From the NCBI RefSeq assembly GCF_000004195.4, contig NC_030683.2, positions 73,937,764-74,001,763 on the forward strand: a stretch of DNA of 64,000 nt, in the 5' to 3' direction. A program made the translations under genes and the position numbers. Below the pieces are notes generated by a model. That model searched no databases, was not told the origin of the DNA, and was given only the letters and a program-made list of their open reading frames with translations. Numbering within the stretch: the first letter of the stretch is position 1; each line of letters opens with the position of its first letter. Source of the DNA: Xenopus tropicalis. Its lineage: Eukaryota > Chordata > Amphibia > Anura > Pipidae. Below, piece by piece: positions 28,204 to 41,639 of this stretch.

Positions 28204-30785
28204 AATTTAACTTTTAGTTCAATGATTAGATAGGTATTCTAAGACAAGTTGCAACCGGTCTTTAATTATTTACTTATTTTTTTAATTATTAAACTGTTTT
28301 TGATGAGTCCTAATAAAAGTAAAATTATACTACAACAGAGATCTGATCAATGACTTTCCCAGCAATCCATTAGAATCCAGTTAATACATATAAGCTTCTA
28401 TTTTAATAAGAGATGTTTTATAGCTTCTTATTCCATGGCATCATTATTTATCCTCTTATTTGAGGGACACTTGAGGAAGTAAATCAGCTTATATGTTAAG
28501 TAGTGAATTTAAACAAAAGAGTGATATAACTATAAAGCAAGCACTAAGCAGTTTCAGTAAAGGTTTATAAAATATGTTTTATTTCCAAAGTTTGGGGAGC
28601 CTAGAACGATTTTGCTTTTGGGGCACCACAGCTTTAGAAAACAGATCTCTTAATTTTATACTAAACAGTAGCTTTCACTTAATATATATATATATAGAAA
28701 GTGAAAGTATTGTAAAGTGAATAAAGTATGCAGAAGAGAGATAACTTGGGCTGATTGGGGTGTAAACAAGGCTCAAAATACAGTATAGAATTTGGTATTT
28801 GGAACCAGAGAGAAAATATAATATAAAAATAGAGGAAGGCTGAATTTATGACCTAATGCCTTTAGAAGTAAGTAAAGCAGTTCAGGAGGGTGTTTGGGTT
28901 ACGATAATTAAGGCTTTGATAGTACATTACAGAAACTATGGCACCCTGCAACAAAGGAGGGATTCAAGGATAGAACCAATGCTAAAATGTTAACTTGCAG
29001 GGAAGGGTTATAAAGTAAACCAATAAAGATATTACACAGGAAAATATATGTGAATACAAGAAACTTTATAAAACATCATGAACTTGCACAAATGAACTGG
29101 AAAATTAGCATCATTAGGACCCACTTTCTATCAGGATGCTCTTTAGTCTTCATACACATATCGTATCATTCATCACAGAAAATGTAGATCTTTATAGAGT
29201 GCAAGCATCCCCTGGAATGAATCCTAAAAAAATCTTTTAACTGTTGCCTATAGAGTAACTCAAACAACGCTGCTTGTTCTTTCCACTTTACTGAAAACAG
29301 TTGGCTTTCTTCGACCACAAAAAAACGTCAGTAGTGGGTATGATAGAAATTACAAACGTATCATACCAATTGGGTTGTTTTTGAAAAGATGTACTAGAAG
29401 AGGCAGAGACCTTAAGAGCCTCAAAAGTGAAATAATGAGACAATTAGAGGAAATGATTCCAGATGTTTGCTGGGGTTCTTTTTAGAAAGTATTAATGACA
29501 CTAGCTAGATTCAGTTAATGGAGCAGGAAAAAAAAACAAGGGACTTTGACATAACTTCAGCAATAACTGAAGCCTGCATTAGTGTCACTCTGTAATGCCA
29601 TGACATTTCTGTGGTTTGCCCTAAGCTTTCATTGTAACCTTGAGCCATTGTTGTGTGGTATTTAGTTAGCACATACAACAAATCAGACATCTCTGTTCTG
29701 AGCTTATCTGTTATGGCTTTGTATAACATACAGTCTCTAGACAGTTTTCAGAGGGTGCTGAGAATTGTTAATCAGAACTTGGAGGGGGTCACAATTTGCC
29801 CCCCCCCCCCCCCCCCAGTGCACGCTCAATTACCCCACACTCTCACCTCCTGCTCGCTCGCACAGTGCAGCACCTCCCTGATCACTGCACTGGGTACTGG
29901 GTGGAAGCTGTCAAAATCTCCCATCCAGTCCCCAGTGCAGATGCAGCCAGTGTGCAGCATGCCGCCCAAGGCCTGGGCCTTTGTGGCCTGCCCACAGATC
30001 TGGCCCTGAAGGCTTACTGGTACTTTGCACCATGTAGTATACCCTCTGTATTTACTTTCATGAGGTTTTCTCTTCAATATAAACTTTGACAATGCTACAC
30101 CTACCTCCAATAGAGTGTTCTTCACTTGGCTAGATGTTGTAGGGGCTTTTCACCATGAAAAGAATAATGTGATTAACCAGTGCAGTTGTCATCTGTGTTC
30201 ATGCCATTTTCATATTGCTGAGCTCATCAGTGCGTTCCTTTTGTAAGAATGTACCAGTTTGTTGATTTGTCAAATGCTATTGTTTCTGCTATCTCTCTGA
30301 TGAGTTTGATAACTATCTTTACTTTCACCGACAGCTTTCAAATAAAAATTCAACACTTACAATCAACTTCCAGCCATGCTTAATTGTTAATGAAATATTG
30401 AGGAGAACTACCATACCTGTCCATGGAACAGCTTTGTCAGTTCAAATTTACAGTGATCTACCAATTGCCAATTAAAAAAAAGTGGGGACAACAAAAGTGC
30501 TGTAATTCTAAAATTTAAATGTAAATACCTTCAAGTTAAAGCTGGTAGTCTGTAATTTTAGCTCACATTCAATTACAATTTCAGCTTCAATATTTATTGG
30601 TAAAAAACTAAAATGATAACTTTAGCAGTCAAAATATTTAATGCATATTGCTTTATACATTATTCATGTCTGAACAGCATTTGCAAACAAAATATTTATT
30701 TGTAGCAACAGCCCTATATTTTGCTCAAAAAGTGTTAATCCAATATATTTGTGGAGAGTTATGAATTACTTTTGACCTCTCTTTT
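28204..30785. other. no recognised gene; poly-C run
   Basis: AT-rich DNA. A run of about 19 C at 29799-29817 (after TTTG) is followed by a GC-richer 190-bp segment (to about 30010) that has no motif I know. Nothing else stands out. Confidence 0.4.
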
Positions 30786-30789
30786 GCCC

Positions 30790-31195
30790 AGGTGACCAGT
30801 AAATGCTACCTGCTGATTGGTTGCTATGGGTTACTGCTCCTGGGCAATATTTGTGCCTTTTTATAACATAACCCTCCCCCTAAAAGTGGTAAAGTCTGCC
30901 CCAGGTCTAGCAACTTATAGCACATGAACAGCAAGTAACACTTACTGGTAACCTCCTTACAAGCAGGTTGTAATGGGTTACTAGACATTTTGGGTTGGGT
31001 TACTAGACATTTTATTACATGACTGCTACCCATAAGAAGCTGTGTTCAGCTATCTTCACCTCGAAAGATAAAAATAGGGTAAGATTAACAGTAACCCATA
31101 GCAACCAATACATTGTTTTCTTTTAAACATGTGACCAGTATATGCTACTGCTGATTGGTTGCTATGGGTTACTGCTCCTGGGCAAACCCCATAGA
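30790..31195. repeat. duplicated segment (GATTGGTTGCTATGGGTTAC)
   Basis: Two direct copies of a roughly 60-base block (GTGACCAGTA..ATGCTAC, then GATTGGTTGCTATGGGTTAC, TGCTCCTGGGCAA) lie at about 30791-30847 and 31130-31185, and an inverse piece (GTAACCCATAGCAACCAAT) at about 31091. This looks like a MITE with nested or duplicated copies. Confidence 0.5.
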
Positions 31196-34100
31196 TGTAT
31201 AGTTCTAAATTATTAGGCTGTGTCTCTGATGTTAAAGCAGTGGTTCTGGATGCATAGTTAGCCTCCACCTAGAATTCCTAGTTAAGTAAGGGTTAAGGCA
31301 TTTTATTTCTTTTTATAAGACAGTGCTATGTGTGTAGCATGAGGAATCCGAATACCTTCTGTTTCAGAAGACTTGTTTTTGTGTTTCTTGCATTAAAGAG
31401 GACTTATTGGCCTTTTGGCCTTGCTCACCATAACCTTTGCTGTTTTTTGTTTGTTTTATTACATTGAAATAGCTTAAGCCAATTGGCCATAACAACCCTG
31501 TATAGCAGTCTCCATTGCTACAAGGGTGCTTATTTATAGACTCTTTTATTTATAGAACTTTTGGATTTGGGCCTATAATCCTTTCCTTAAACTATAAGGT
31601 TTTTTAAGCTTCAAAATAGTTAAAACCCTTGATCCACTCTTTGCCTCAAAAGTACAGTACACAAATTTTCTTTCTGTTTCCAATTTTTGCAAGAACCAGG
31701 CTTCTGTGGCAAGTGAAAGAAAGATTGATTTCTCTTAAACAAAGTGGGAAGTGTCTCTAAATGAAAGTGCATATATGATTTTAAAAATGTCACACAGCGC
31801 AGTCTGAAAAACAGTGTGATGCACAGAGTCATATTACATATCTGTTTTAAACCCAAACCAGACTTTTGCATGTTTTTAATATAGCTAGTGTTAGCAAAAA
31901 TCAGATATGACAGCAAGAATTTTCTGTTAAATTGTCAAGATATTCTTTTGAAATGTTCATAATGAAGCATACTTTTGCAGTGAAAGGGATTCTGGGTATT
32001 TAGGCACAAATCTAGTATTGTGTAGCTGTCCCTTATGTTGGCTGGTTTTCTCATTTGATTAGACAGTGATTTTTGTAACGTAAGTATGTGTATTTGTGTG
32101 GTTCATCTCCTTTTAAAGCACACAGATCTGTGTGTTGTGAATCCTCGGTGGATATGTGGTGGGAGCCGCAGCTGTATTTTAACAAGGAACCTCCAAGTTC
32201 AGACCACTATCTTAGGTTTCATCTGCCTTACGTGGTATGCACAATGGGATACTGAAGGGCCAGCCCTAGAAAAGATAAATATATGTATGCTTTAAGATCA
32301 CTTTGAATATATGTCAATGCATTTGCCTGTCTGAATAACAGAATGTATATAAGGATGCTAGCACAGGACTAACTACATTTTTCATTTGTTTGGTTTAAAA
32401 AGATGGCGCTACAAAATATGTTGTCATTTACAAAGAGAATTATTTTCAACCACACAGTAAATATTTGTTCCACCTCTTCTAAAGTTGGTAGCATGTATTG
32501 TTTTTGCAGCAAAATCTAAATATTATTCTGTATTTAGTTATTTTAAAAAGTATCCTTTTCCCCTCCAACTACTACAAACCATTTTTTTTTTCTTCAATCA
32601 GCCTTTAATTTTTACTCCTGGGTCATATAGGCTTCTTCTGTGCATGGTGGTTGTGGGTGAAACGCATTGCTGTGTTCAGACAGCTGCACACTTTCGCTGC
32701 CCATACACAGGAAGCCAAAAACTACACACAGGAACAGTATTAGGAAGCACAAAAGCATAGCCAGGTATTCAAAAGCAGAGACCTATCACAAGCAAGGACA
32801 GAGTGCAGTACTGAAGCAAGGCATGAGGTGGTCTCTAACAATGAGCTGCGGAACCTGCTGTATCATAAAGCCCAATTAGCAGGGCCTAGAATGCAGACTA
32901 CAATAAAAGGTCTTCTGTAAGATAATGCCAGGAGTATGTAGGCTGTTTCAGTAATACTGGGGTCCCCAGAACACAAGGCCTTGGGTTAAAGCCTAGTGGC
33001 TAGCTGTCCATTTCATGCTCCTATATTATGATTGACAACAGTGCATGTTTTATGTAACTTTTCTTTCACCTGTTAATGTGAATAGGTCACAAGGTGCATG
33101 ACTTTGTATACAAATATGCTGCTAATTTTCAAACCCTATGTTTATTTATCATCAGTTATTCATATAGCAATGACATGTTTATGCAGCACTTTACTTAGGT
33201 TATACATCATTCACATCAGTCACTGCCCCAGTTGAGCTTACAGTCTAAGGTCCGTATCACATTCACACATAGTAGTGTTATAAGGTGACAGTTAGGCTGC
33301 ATGTATGTTTTTGAAGGTAGGTAAAATATTTAGTACATGAAAGCCTTCAAAGGGCCTACTACATTCTGTAGTCTGTGAATAAGATTCTGGTGCTGGTTTT
33401 TAGTGAGAATCTGGTCTATACATTACCAGTAAAATGATTTTGGAACCACCTATACTTCATCTTTGAAAAAAAAAAAATGATCTAAGAACTATTGCTTTTG
33501 ACGTAGCTCTTCCAGGATTCTATTATCTATGATCTTATCTCAGACAGAAGTAGATACATGGTGGTAATATCCAGAATGTTTTCTATGCATGTTATTAGAG
33601 CATAGCAGGTGCTTGGAGTTATAAATAGAGGGGATCTTTATGTTTTTAAGCACAGTAATGGTTTTCAATGGAGAACAGTACATCTTGCTCTGAAAACTTT
33701 TATTTTATTATACTGGATCAAGATTTTCCCAAAGTTTATATATCTTTTACTAAACAGCTGTACAAGGTTCCTTCAATGGTACTCTTCCTCCATCTCACCA
33801 TCATTTCCTGCTGAAACAAGATCCTGCGATTACAGATTCTATGATACAGCTTTATAAAAATTGCACCATTCAATGAATGGCACACACACCTGTCTATGTT
33901 ATATCCTGCAAGGCAGGATCCTATCCTGCTGGAAAGAATAAACCTTACTGCATGAAAGACTCCTATTTGAAAGGGACCTCTCAGGCTGAGTTTGGAGATG
34001 GGGAAACTGCAGAGATGACCCCAGTTTTCTTCTTCTGTTAAACTGGCTCTAAGATTTTTTTTTTCCAGTAATCTTTTGCTTATTTTAATAAAGCTTTTTT

Positions 34101-34430
34101 TTCTGGAGCTTTTTTCTCAGATATACACAGTATGACTAACTAACTCAAGCTAGTGTAACGATCAGATTAGTTACCCTCTTATAGAAGCAGATCCACAATT
34201 CTCAATGTTTTAAATTTGATTACACAATTTAAAATGTGTTACTGTAGAACAAGCCCTTTCAATTGACTGGTAATAGACATTTGCTACAAAAATGAAGCAT
34301 TTACTATATGTAGAAACAGCTGAAGGGTAGCCAGTGTAAGATGCTCTGAGAACAAAAGTATAAAAGATGGCTAACTCCAGACACTCCATCCATAACACTA
34401 GCAAAACAAAAACTGCATCATATCTTCTAC
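31196..34430. other. no recognised gene
   Basis: AT-rich, with short ORFs without motifs, homopolymer runs at 32581 and 33465, and no terminal repeats that I can support. Confidence 0.4.
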
Positions 34431-34917
34431 ATGGATTGGTTGGAGGCAACAACTAGAAAAGAACAAAACTCCAAAAACAATTTCAATACATGGCTCATAT
34501 ACATATCCTCCCTACATCAATCAATCAGACACCTTATAGTTTACACATTCAGACAAACCACATGGTATGACATGGAAACACTTAAGGAACATCCACTCTT
34601 AATTGAAGCATCCCAGTACCTCCCAAAAAATACAAAATTACAAAACCAAGAAACTGATCAACAGAACTACGGACCCCCCAGGAGCCAACAAATAAATAGA
34701 ATGTTGGCAACTTATCAACAGTGGAAACCAATTCTCACAAGGGCCAGGAAAAACAGGTATGAGCTGAAAGTTCAAGTTTTGTTATAAATGTTAAATTTAT
34801 ATGTCTCATTCTTTAACACCCCATTACTCGCAAGATACAAACATAAGACAAAATGCTACTACAAATATTGTAATGGATATGTTTGATAATCTGAAAATAA
34901 AAACAAAGTTTTATAAG
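34431..34917 (+). pseudogene. unrecognised 118-aa ORF, possible L1-type 3' end
   Basis: The ORF 34431-34787 is rich in Q, N, T and K, with FNTWLIYISSLHQS and YQQWKPILTRARKNRYE stretches. Tryptophan-rich, basic ends of this kind close some L1-type ORF2 proteins, and the DNA continues to an AATCTGAAAATAAAAAC-like tail at about 34890-34910, typical of a LINE 3' UTR. No definite family motif is present. Confidence 0.3.
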
Positions 34918-35117
34918 CCCAGTCCTCCTCACTGCCATTGCCTTAGCATTGGCCTTACACTTGAGCACTGACCCTAGCTTGTTTCCTGCTCTGGCTCCTT
35001 GTTCTTTGCCTTGTTTCTGTCCTAGTTTTGTCTGTACTCTATCCTGGTCCTGCTCCAGTCCACTCTGTCCCAGAATCTTTGCCCGCTACGTCCTTACTCC
35101 AGTGCCTTTGTCCACTC

Positions 35118-35342
35118 CAGGGACTGAACTAGATGTAGGCAGAAGAGACACCTGCCTAGGGCACAACCATGGGGGTTGCCAGGCAGGTACCTCTCCTGCC
35201 TACCCCCAGTCTGCACTCCCTTGCCATTGCCCCCACCTCTTGTCATTATGAGGCAGAGGCAATGACCCCCCCCCGTGATGGGAGAGGGGAGAGGTGGCCA
35301 ACCGGGTTGCCTAGGGCGCACGGTAGGCTTGGCCTGCCCCTG
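35118..35342. mobile_element. hAT-like MITE, 225 bp
   Basis: It begins CAGGGACTGAACTAG and ends GGCCTGCCCCTG, flanked by an 8-bp duplication with one mismatch (GTCCACTC 35110-35117, GTCCACCC 35343-35350). Inner inverted similarity includes CTGCCTAGGGC and GTTGCCTAGGGC. The T/C-rich flanks (34920-35109, 35351-35560) resemble an R-U5 part of an LTR, but I cannot support that further. Confidence 0.75.
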
Positions 35343-35350
35343 GTCCACCC

Positions 35351-38230
35351 TGCACTGTCCTGTTCTATCCCAGATTCTTCACCTGCTATGTCCTCACTCC
35401 TGTCATACTCCATTTTCTTTGCCCTCTCTGCCCCTCTGTCACTGATTCTTCACAGACTCCATTCCACTCTTACTTGTTACTGGATCCTCGCCCTCTTCAT
35501 TCTATTCCTGTACTTCTGTCTTCCCGTTTCTGTACCTGTTTAGTCTGTTGGCACAATATTGGTCCTTGCAAAATGTCACGGGCAGTTTTCAATTGTGTTT
35601 AAAGAACAGAAGCAAGGGTTGTTTCTCCCCAGTGGAAATACATTAGTGATGATAACACCTTGCTTAATATTGGCATTAAAGCGACCATATTATAAAAATA
35701 ACAAAATATATTTTGCTGTTAGGCACCTCCCCCATGTTAATCTATTTAATTAGTATCACATAAATGACACTTGGGTCCATTTAATAAAGTTTGTTAAACT
35801 GGCTATGGCTCATCTGTCATCACTGCTCTTTTGGCAAAATGAATATATGTTTTCTAAAGTGTGATGTACCAAATATGCTCTGCATTAGCTACTTTGATAC
35901 AAGAAAGCATAACTGTAAATTACACATTTTCTTGTGCCCATTTAGTTCACCTCTTTATCCTGGTATAAATCTTACAGATTTTTGGTGCCACTGCAAAGAC
36001 AGTGCTACTAAATAATATACATGATTTACAAAAAACTGTATTAATAAATGTTTATTTTCAATTACTTCCCTAATACTACATTTACCAGTATCTTTATGTT
36101 CTTAATAAACTTGAAATTTGTTCCCTGGTCTTGACAGCAGCATACAATAGAATACATTATTTCACAGTAAACTGACTTTGGCATTGATTCTAGTGTTTTT
36201 TTCTGATGCATGAGTTGTATAATTTTGCCATAAAGGTATTTCCTGATGCATTTACATTACCTGCCTCTATGAGGGGGCTGCCATATTTGTGCAGCAGTAG
36301 GCCGTTAGCATTAGAAGCTGTAACTGACAGGCTGAGAAAGGACAGTCAGGTTGGCAAAACAGTCAGGTTTAGGAATTTCAAGTAACGATTATTGACAAAA
36401 GAAAACCTTTCAGTGAACAATTATCAACATGACCTATAGATAAATTAAATGTACATTAATATTTTGAAAAGTAGTTTTTTGGTGTCAGTGTCACTTTAAG
36501 AATCCAGCCTTTGCTCCTCTAATACTAATAAAAGAGACCCATAGATTATTTATCTGAAATACTCCAGGCTTATCTCTACTGCCACACTGTAAGGCAGTAG
36601 TAGAATTAAGTATAAAAAGAAGAAAAAAAAAAGTAAAACAGTATCTGCAGAACTTATATATGAAAGGTTCCAGCTAGAAACTAGCATTTCTGCAAATATA
36701 TTCGAATAATCCTGAGTTTCACTGTTCATAGGTATTCAGTTGCGTGGACTTTTTGTGTGGTTTTGTTCATACATTAGAGGGCAGAAAAATTCCATAGCCG
36801 ACTGCAATGTTTTCAAACCAAGTTCTATAAATCATAAGGGCAAAAGCACGTAAATGCATTTTCCTTGGGGAAATACCAAGTGTTCTATGCTACAAAATAT
36901 GACACAAGAAAATGGAGCAGAGAATGGTTTCCATGGCATCTTCCCCTTTTTTGTATTTTAAATGGGCAATGTAAATATATGTAAGGTGAAATCTGTTAAA
37001 TATAAAGGCATTACAGACAACTCATACTGGAGCTGGGTACAAATGAAACAAAGGTTGACTGTAAAATTTTATTTTGAACAGGTCTCCTCAGGAACATGAG
37101 GTAAAGCACAGAGAGTTTGCCAGAGAATGTGTTTTACATTTACCACCCCACCCCCAACCACCCCTTCTTCCCTGGCCAATGCGTGATGTCAGTGCATCAG
37201 AGCCAGAGCCTTCAAGAACAAGCTAGGGAAAGCATGACATACACCCATCCCTTATAAATCCAGTCATAAGCAATAGTAAACCTTTGTATCCATTCACACG
37301 ACCTTTAACTTCAAAAAGGGCCCTGCTTTAGATTATTATATAAACCTTCTTTAACAATGCAGGGACACACTGTCCAACAAAATGCTGATGTAAAATAAGG
37401 AGTTAATGCCCATTTATTAACTCCATGCCAATGCATTCATATGTCTATTATATCATATTATAATAGTCTTCTAGCCGGTCAGCACAAGCTGCAGCTTTGT
37501 ATTTTGGGTAAAAGAGAATATCCAGGGTTGTCCACCAGCCTGGATTTCTTGGATTGCTGGGCAAATTAAGGTTAATTTGGATGTTATATAAATACACATA
37601 ACCATAGCAGAGCTATTTTCCCCAACTCTTTGGCAGGGAAGATCTGTGCCTCCAAAGATGCCCCAGTAGCTCTCCATCTTCTTTTCTGGTGATTCACTGG
37701 ACATGTTCTATGCTGCTGTCACTTACATGAGCTTAGGGACAGACTCACAATATACTGTATATATAGAATAGAAATGTCACATTATAAGACTGAATAGTAA
37801 ATAATTTAGATTTTTAGCATCAGAAATTAAAAATCAGCCCTGTAGCATCAGCTTTTATGATGTGCCAGTCTCCTTTTATCCATGATTAATTGGGAAGACC
37901 CCTAAGCTGCTTAGAGGACACTGTGCATGCAAGTGTCACAGACAAATTTTTATTTTAAGATAGCGAGCAACTATGAAAACTTTGAAGGCCTGGATCATTA
38001 CTGCCATAGAGATGCTGAACCTTTAAGCTGGTGCAGTAAATTCAGTACATAAAATTTGTTAGTTAGTTAGTTCATCTTTAAGACAGTAGTGTAGCAGTCT
38101 TGACCCTGCATGCCACCACTGCCTTCCTCATATATACTAGGGTAGGTGTTAATAATAGCAAAGTGCATGAGTCCATAGGTACCCTTAGCCTCACCCTGTA
38201 GAGAGTGATTTGCTTTTATGGACTCACCTT
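35351..38230. other. no recognised gene
   Basis: AT-rich sequence. Short ORFs carry no motif and I see no terminal repeats or RNA gene. Confidence 0.4.
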
Positions 38231-38602
38231 TTAAAGGAGAAGTAAAGGTAAAAATCACTGGGGGTGCCAAATGTTAGGAACCCTTCAGTGATTGTAATCG
38301 CTTTACTTTTGCACCCAGGATAGCTGCAGATAAACAATCCTCTTCTTTCTTCATGCCACTTGCACGTGCGAAGTAGAGTGAAAAGCCGATCTTTAATAAG
38401 AAATCAACATTTCCATCCTCCTGTGCATGCGCCAGCCCCAGGATCCGGAAGAAAAAAGACAGGCCAAAGAGGCTTGCACCCTTGCAGCAACAGTTTTCTC
38501 TTAACAGGAGCATCAGCCCAGGGTAAAAGGTAAGTGATTACACTCACTGGGGTGTCTAACATTTGGCACCCCCAGTGATTTTTATGTTTCCTTCTTCTTT
38601 AA
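38231..38602. mobile_element. T2-type MITE, 372 bp
   Basis: TTAAAGGAGAAGTAAAGG at the left, and on the other strand TTAAAGAAGAAGGAAACA at the right. Subterminal CACTGGGGGTGCC and GGCACCCCCAGTGA are inverted. The interior matches the MITE at 56339-56747 along its length, so both are one family. Confidence 0.75.
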
Positions 38603-41181
38603 TTGTTAGAAATGGGGGAATGAGGTCCTACAATCTCCATCCTTTCACTTCTCTCTCTCACGTTTCCTTTTGGGTGTATCTTGAATTATCATCATACTTT
38701 GGGTTTTGAGCTGGATTTTTAATTTGGATTATTTACAATGGATTGTGTCAGCCCTCAAAATAAACCAACAAACCAAACAACTACAAGTTTCTAATCTCCA
38801 TTTGGTTTTTTTTTTTCAGTTTTTTGCATTGGATCTACCCTACAGACTTAAATAAAAAGTTGAACAAGATCTAGATCTAGAATGCTCTGATGGCAGATTT
38901 TAGGGAAAGTTTTGTGGCAAGAATTTCTTTGATAATTGCATCCAGTGTAAAATGTACTTTCTTTGCCTAAAGGTCTGCCAGGTTTAAAAAAATATATCAA
39001 CATGATTAAACCTATTACATGTCTTTGTTTCACACTGATTTTAGTCTATGGACAGGGAAAGCAGTACATATACATACAAACATAAATTGATATGGACAGA
39101 TACCAGCTGGAAACTTCACTATGTCCTGACATGCAGAATGCAAAACACAGTAGGACATACGGGTTGAATACATTGCCTTAAAACACATTTGATGCCACAG
39201 GTTACACATGATATCAATTTACCACAAAGGTATTTTCTTCTATAATTTAATTTTTATTTTGAATCCTGCTCTAAAATAATCTCAAGCAGACCTCAGCTAC
39301 ATTTGCTTCTGATTAAAGGACTCCAGACCCCCTGTCTGTACTGTGAAAAGATTCTAGGGAGAAAAGAAGGATGACGTGCCACATACAGGAAACAAAGAAG
39401 ACATAAAAGCCAAATATATATTTTTGTGATTTACCTCACTGTTCCTCAGATAGCAACATTTTGCAGATTAACAATTACATTTCAAATCTAGAATTAAATT
39501 GATAAGGAAGTTTGCTGTAAAGATAAATTTGTGTTAACTTTGTGGTATTTGGGTATTTGTACATTTAACAGCACCTCTTACATTTTGCAATTAGACTGCT
39601 ACTGTATCTGACTAATAGAATTACCAACTCCAGTAACTGGAGAGCAGTTTAAATGAATGACAGACTAGAAAGTGAATGGGAGAGGGATTTCATAAAAAGA
39701 TATGTATGGGTAATGCAAAATTTAAAACCATTCTTTATTAAAGTAATAATGATGAATGAATTGGATGATTCTTGGGTTGTCAGTTGTAATAGTTGTGAAA
39801 TGAAATCAGGTCAAAAAAGAATGTTTAGATTTTCTCCAGGTATTTTTTGTTAGAACCTAACACCTTAGCATGTTAAAATCAGGACCATAAAGGTGTAGTA
39901 GCACCAATTTTTTCTAAATGCATGTAGAGGTTTTTATGGACAATGCGCCCCACATTTACTTACCTTATTATATTCGCTAGCCTGGTTCCATTTGTCCTTT
40001 CTTGCTGTTCAGCTTCCTGTGCACATACCTGCAAGTAGTTACTCCTGGGCCTTACTGAATGGCAAGAAGGTTTTCATTAGCAGAAGAACACAATAAGGCT
40101 CTGGTGGTCCAAAATAGAAAATATAGCCGATCAATGATACCACATTGGTCAAAATGTTAATAGGCATATTATTTAATCATTATTATCCCCTATTTATATA
40201 TAGTGTTAATATATTCTGCTATTCTTCCAAAAGATCATGCACTATTCACTGACCCAGTAAAACATACAATCTAAAGGTCCACAATATATTCACAAAAGTC
40301 TTTAAGACTTACACTCTGCAATGATTCTATACACATTCAGACTAAGACTACATCTTATAGCTATATGCGAAAGAACAGTCAGTCAATTGTTCATAATGTC
40401 CTGAGTTTGAAAGGCAATGATTCAAATACTTTGCTTAATTTTGAATGAAGGCACACTTTATTCTTTATTCCATCTTGTATCTGACTGCTTGCAACAGTTT
40501 GACTACTAACTAAAACACAGAACAGGAATCATTTTATCTGCAGTAAGCTTGCTTCAAACAAACGGATTTCCAGTGAGCAGAGATATCTGTAATGACAGGT
40601 CTTGTCAAGGGTAAAGATACATTGAGCCCTCATTAGCCTCACTGGCCAAAGAAACTCGCAGACAGACAGGTTAATAACATGTTCCTGGAATCTGTAGTTG
40701 ATGGGCATGGGTCATGGAACGAAGACAAAGGAAACAGAGGGAACATGTCAAAAACTACATTAACTATGTGTAGGACATTCTATGATTGATTGTGCGTAAA
40801 TGCAGTTATTTACCAACCTAAAGCACCTTGACTGGTACTTTGTATGGATAACTTGTTGGTAAGGGTATAAACTGTGAAGCTGATACTTTATGACAACCAC
40901 CTACAGATAAAATAAAATAGAAAATAATTAATTTACATGTAAAGATATGGAGCTTTTTATATAGTAGTTAAATTTTACCAGTACAATTGCTCAGAGCACC
41001 AACAAGATCTTTGCTTTCATTTTCTAGCTTGTTGTAGACCGATTAGAATCGTTGATTACTTCCAACTCCACTAGTACACCTTTATTAGTAAATGTGCACT
41101 ATTGTGTGTTTCGTGCTATGAATGGTTTGAAACAGTCATTCATTTCTTACATACATCTGTTTTTTGAGGACTTAAAAAACT
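38603..41181. other. no recognised gene
   Basis: AT-rich, with no ORF carrying a known motif and no paired terminal repeat. Confidence 0.4.
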
Positions 41182-41470
41182 GAAAATTTTTGCCATACTT
41201 ACTGTAATTTTGGTTTCCTGGTTACTATAGGCAGCATTCACATCTCTGGGTATTTCCCCACCCTCACTCACTGATAGGACATAAAAGAATTAATTCAATT
41301 AACAACTCTATAAGGTCCCCCTCCCTCATTAGCCCCTTGTCTTAAAGTTCAAGCTAAACTTGGGGAGGGTTCGGCGTGAATGCTGCCTATAGTAACCAGG
41401 AAATGAAAATTACGGTAAGTATGGCAAAAATTTTCCATTTTCCCTGGTTACTATGGCAGCCTTCACACCT
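41182..41470. repeat. DIRS terminal repeats
   Basis: A 60-bp inverted pair (41182-41241 and 41376-41435), with core CCTGGTTACTATAGGCAGC and three or four mismatches, is followed by a further direct copy of the left core (CCTGGTTACTATGGCAGCC, about 41443). Inverted terminal and internal complementary copies of this kind serve circle formation in DIRS replication. Confidence 0.7.
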
Positions 41471-41639
41471 CTGGGTTTGTACCCTAGCAATCAGAAAGGG
41501 TGGGTAAAAATTACACAGAAATAGATGCTTAACACTTTTATTCCTTAGCAAATTGAACCGCTTCCAATATCTTTCTCCCAAAATTAGAATCTTTTGAGGA
41601 AACAAGATCAACATGGTAATAATGTTTCAAAAATGTCTT

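Noticed and set aside
32640..32760. Another hammerhead (GTGAAACGCATTG)
   Set aside because: There is a GAAAC-like box but no CUGANGA box with a pairing stem before it.
35100..35560. Solo LTR around the hAT-like MITE
   Set aside because: The T/C-rich flanks are reminiscent of the chromovirus R-U5, but I found neither TG...CA ends nor a target duplication.
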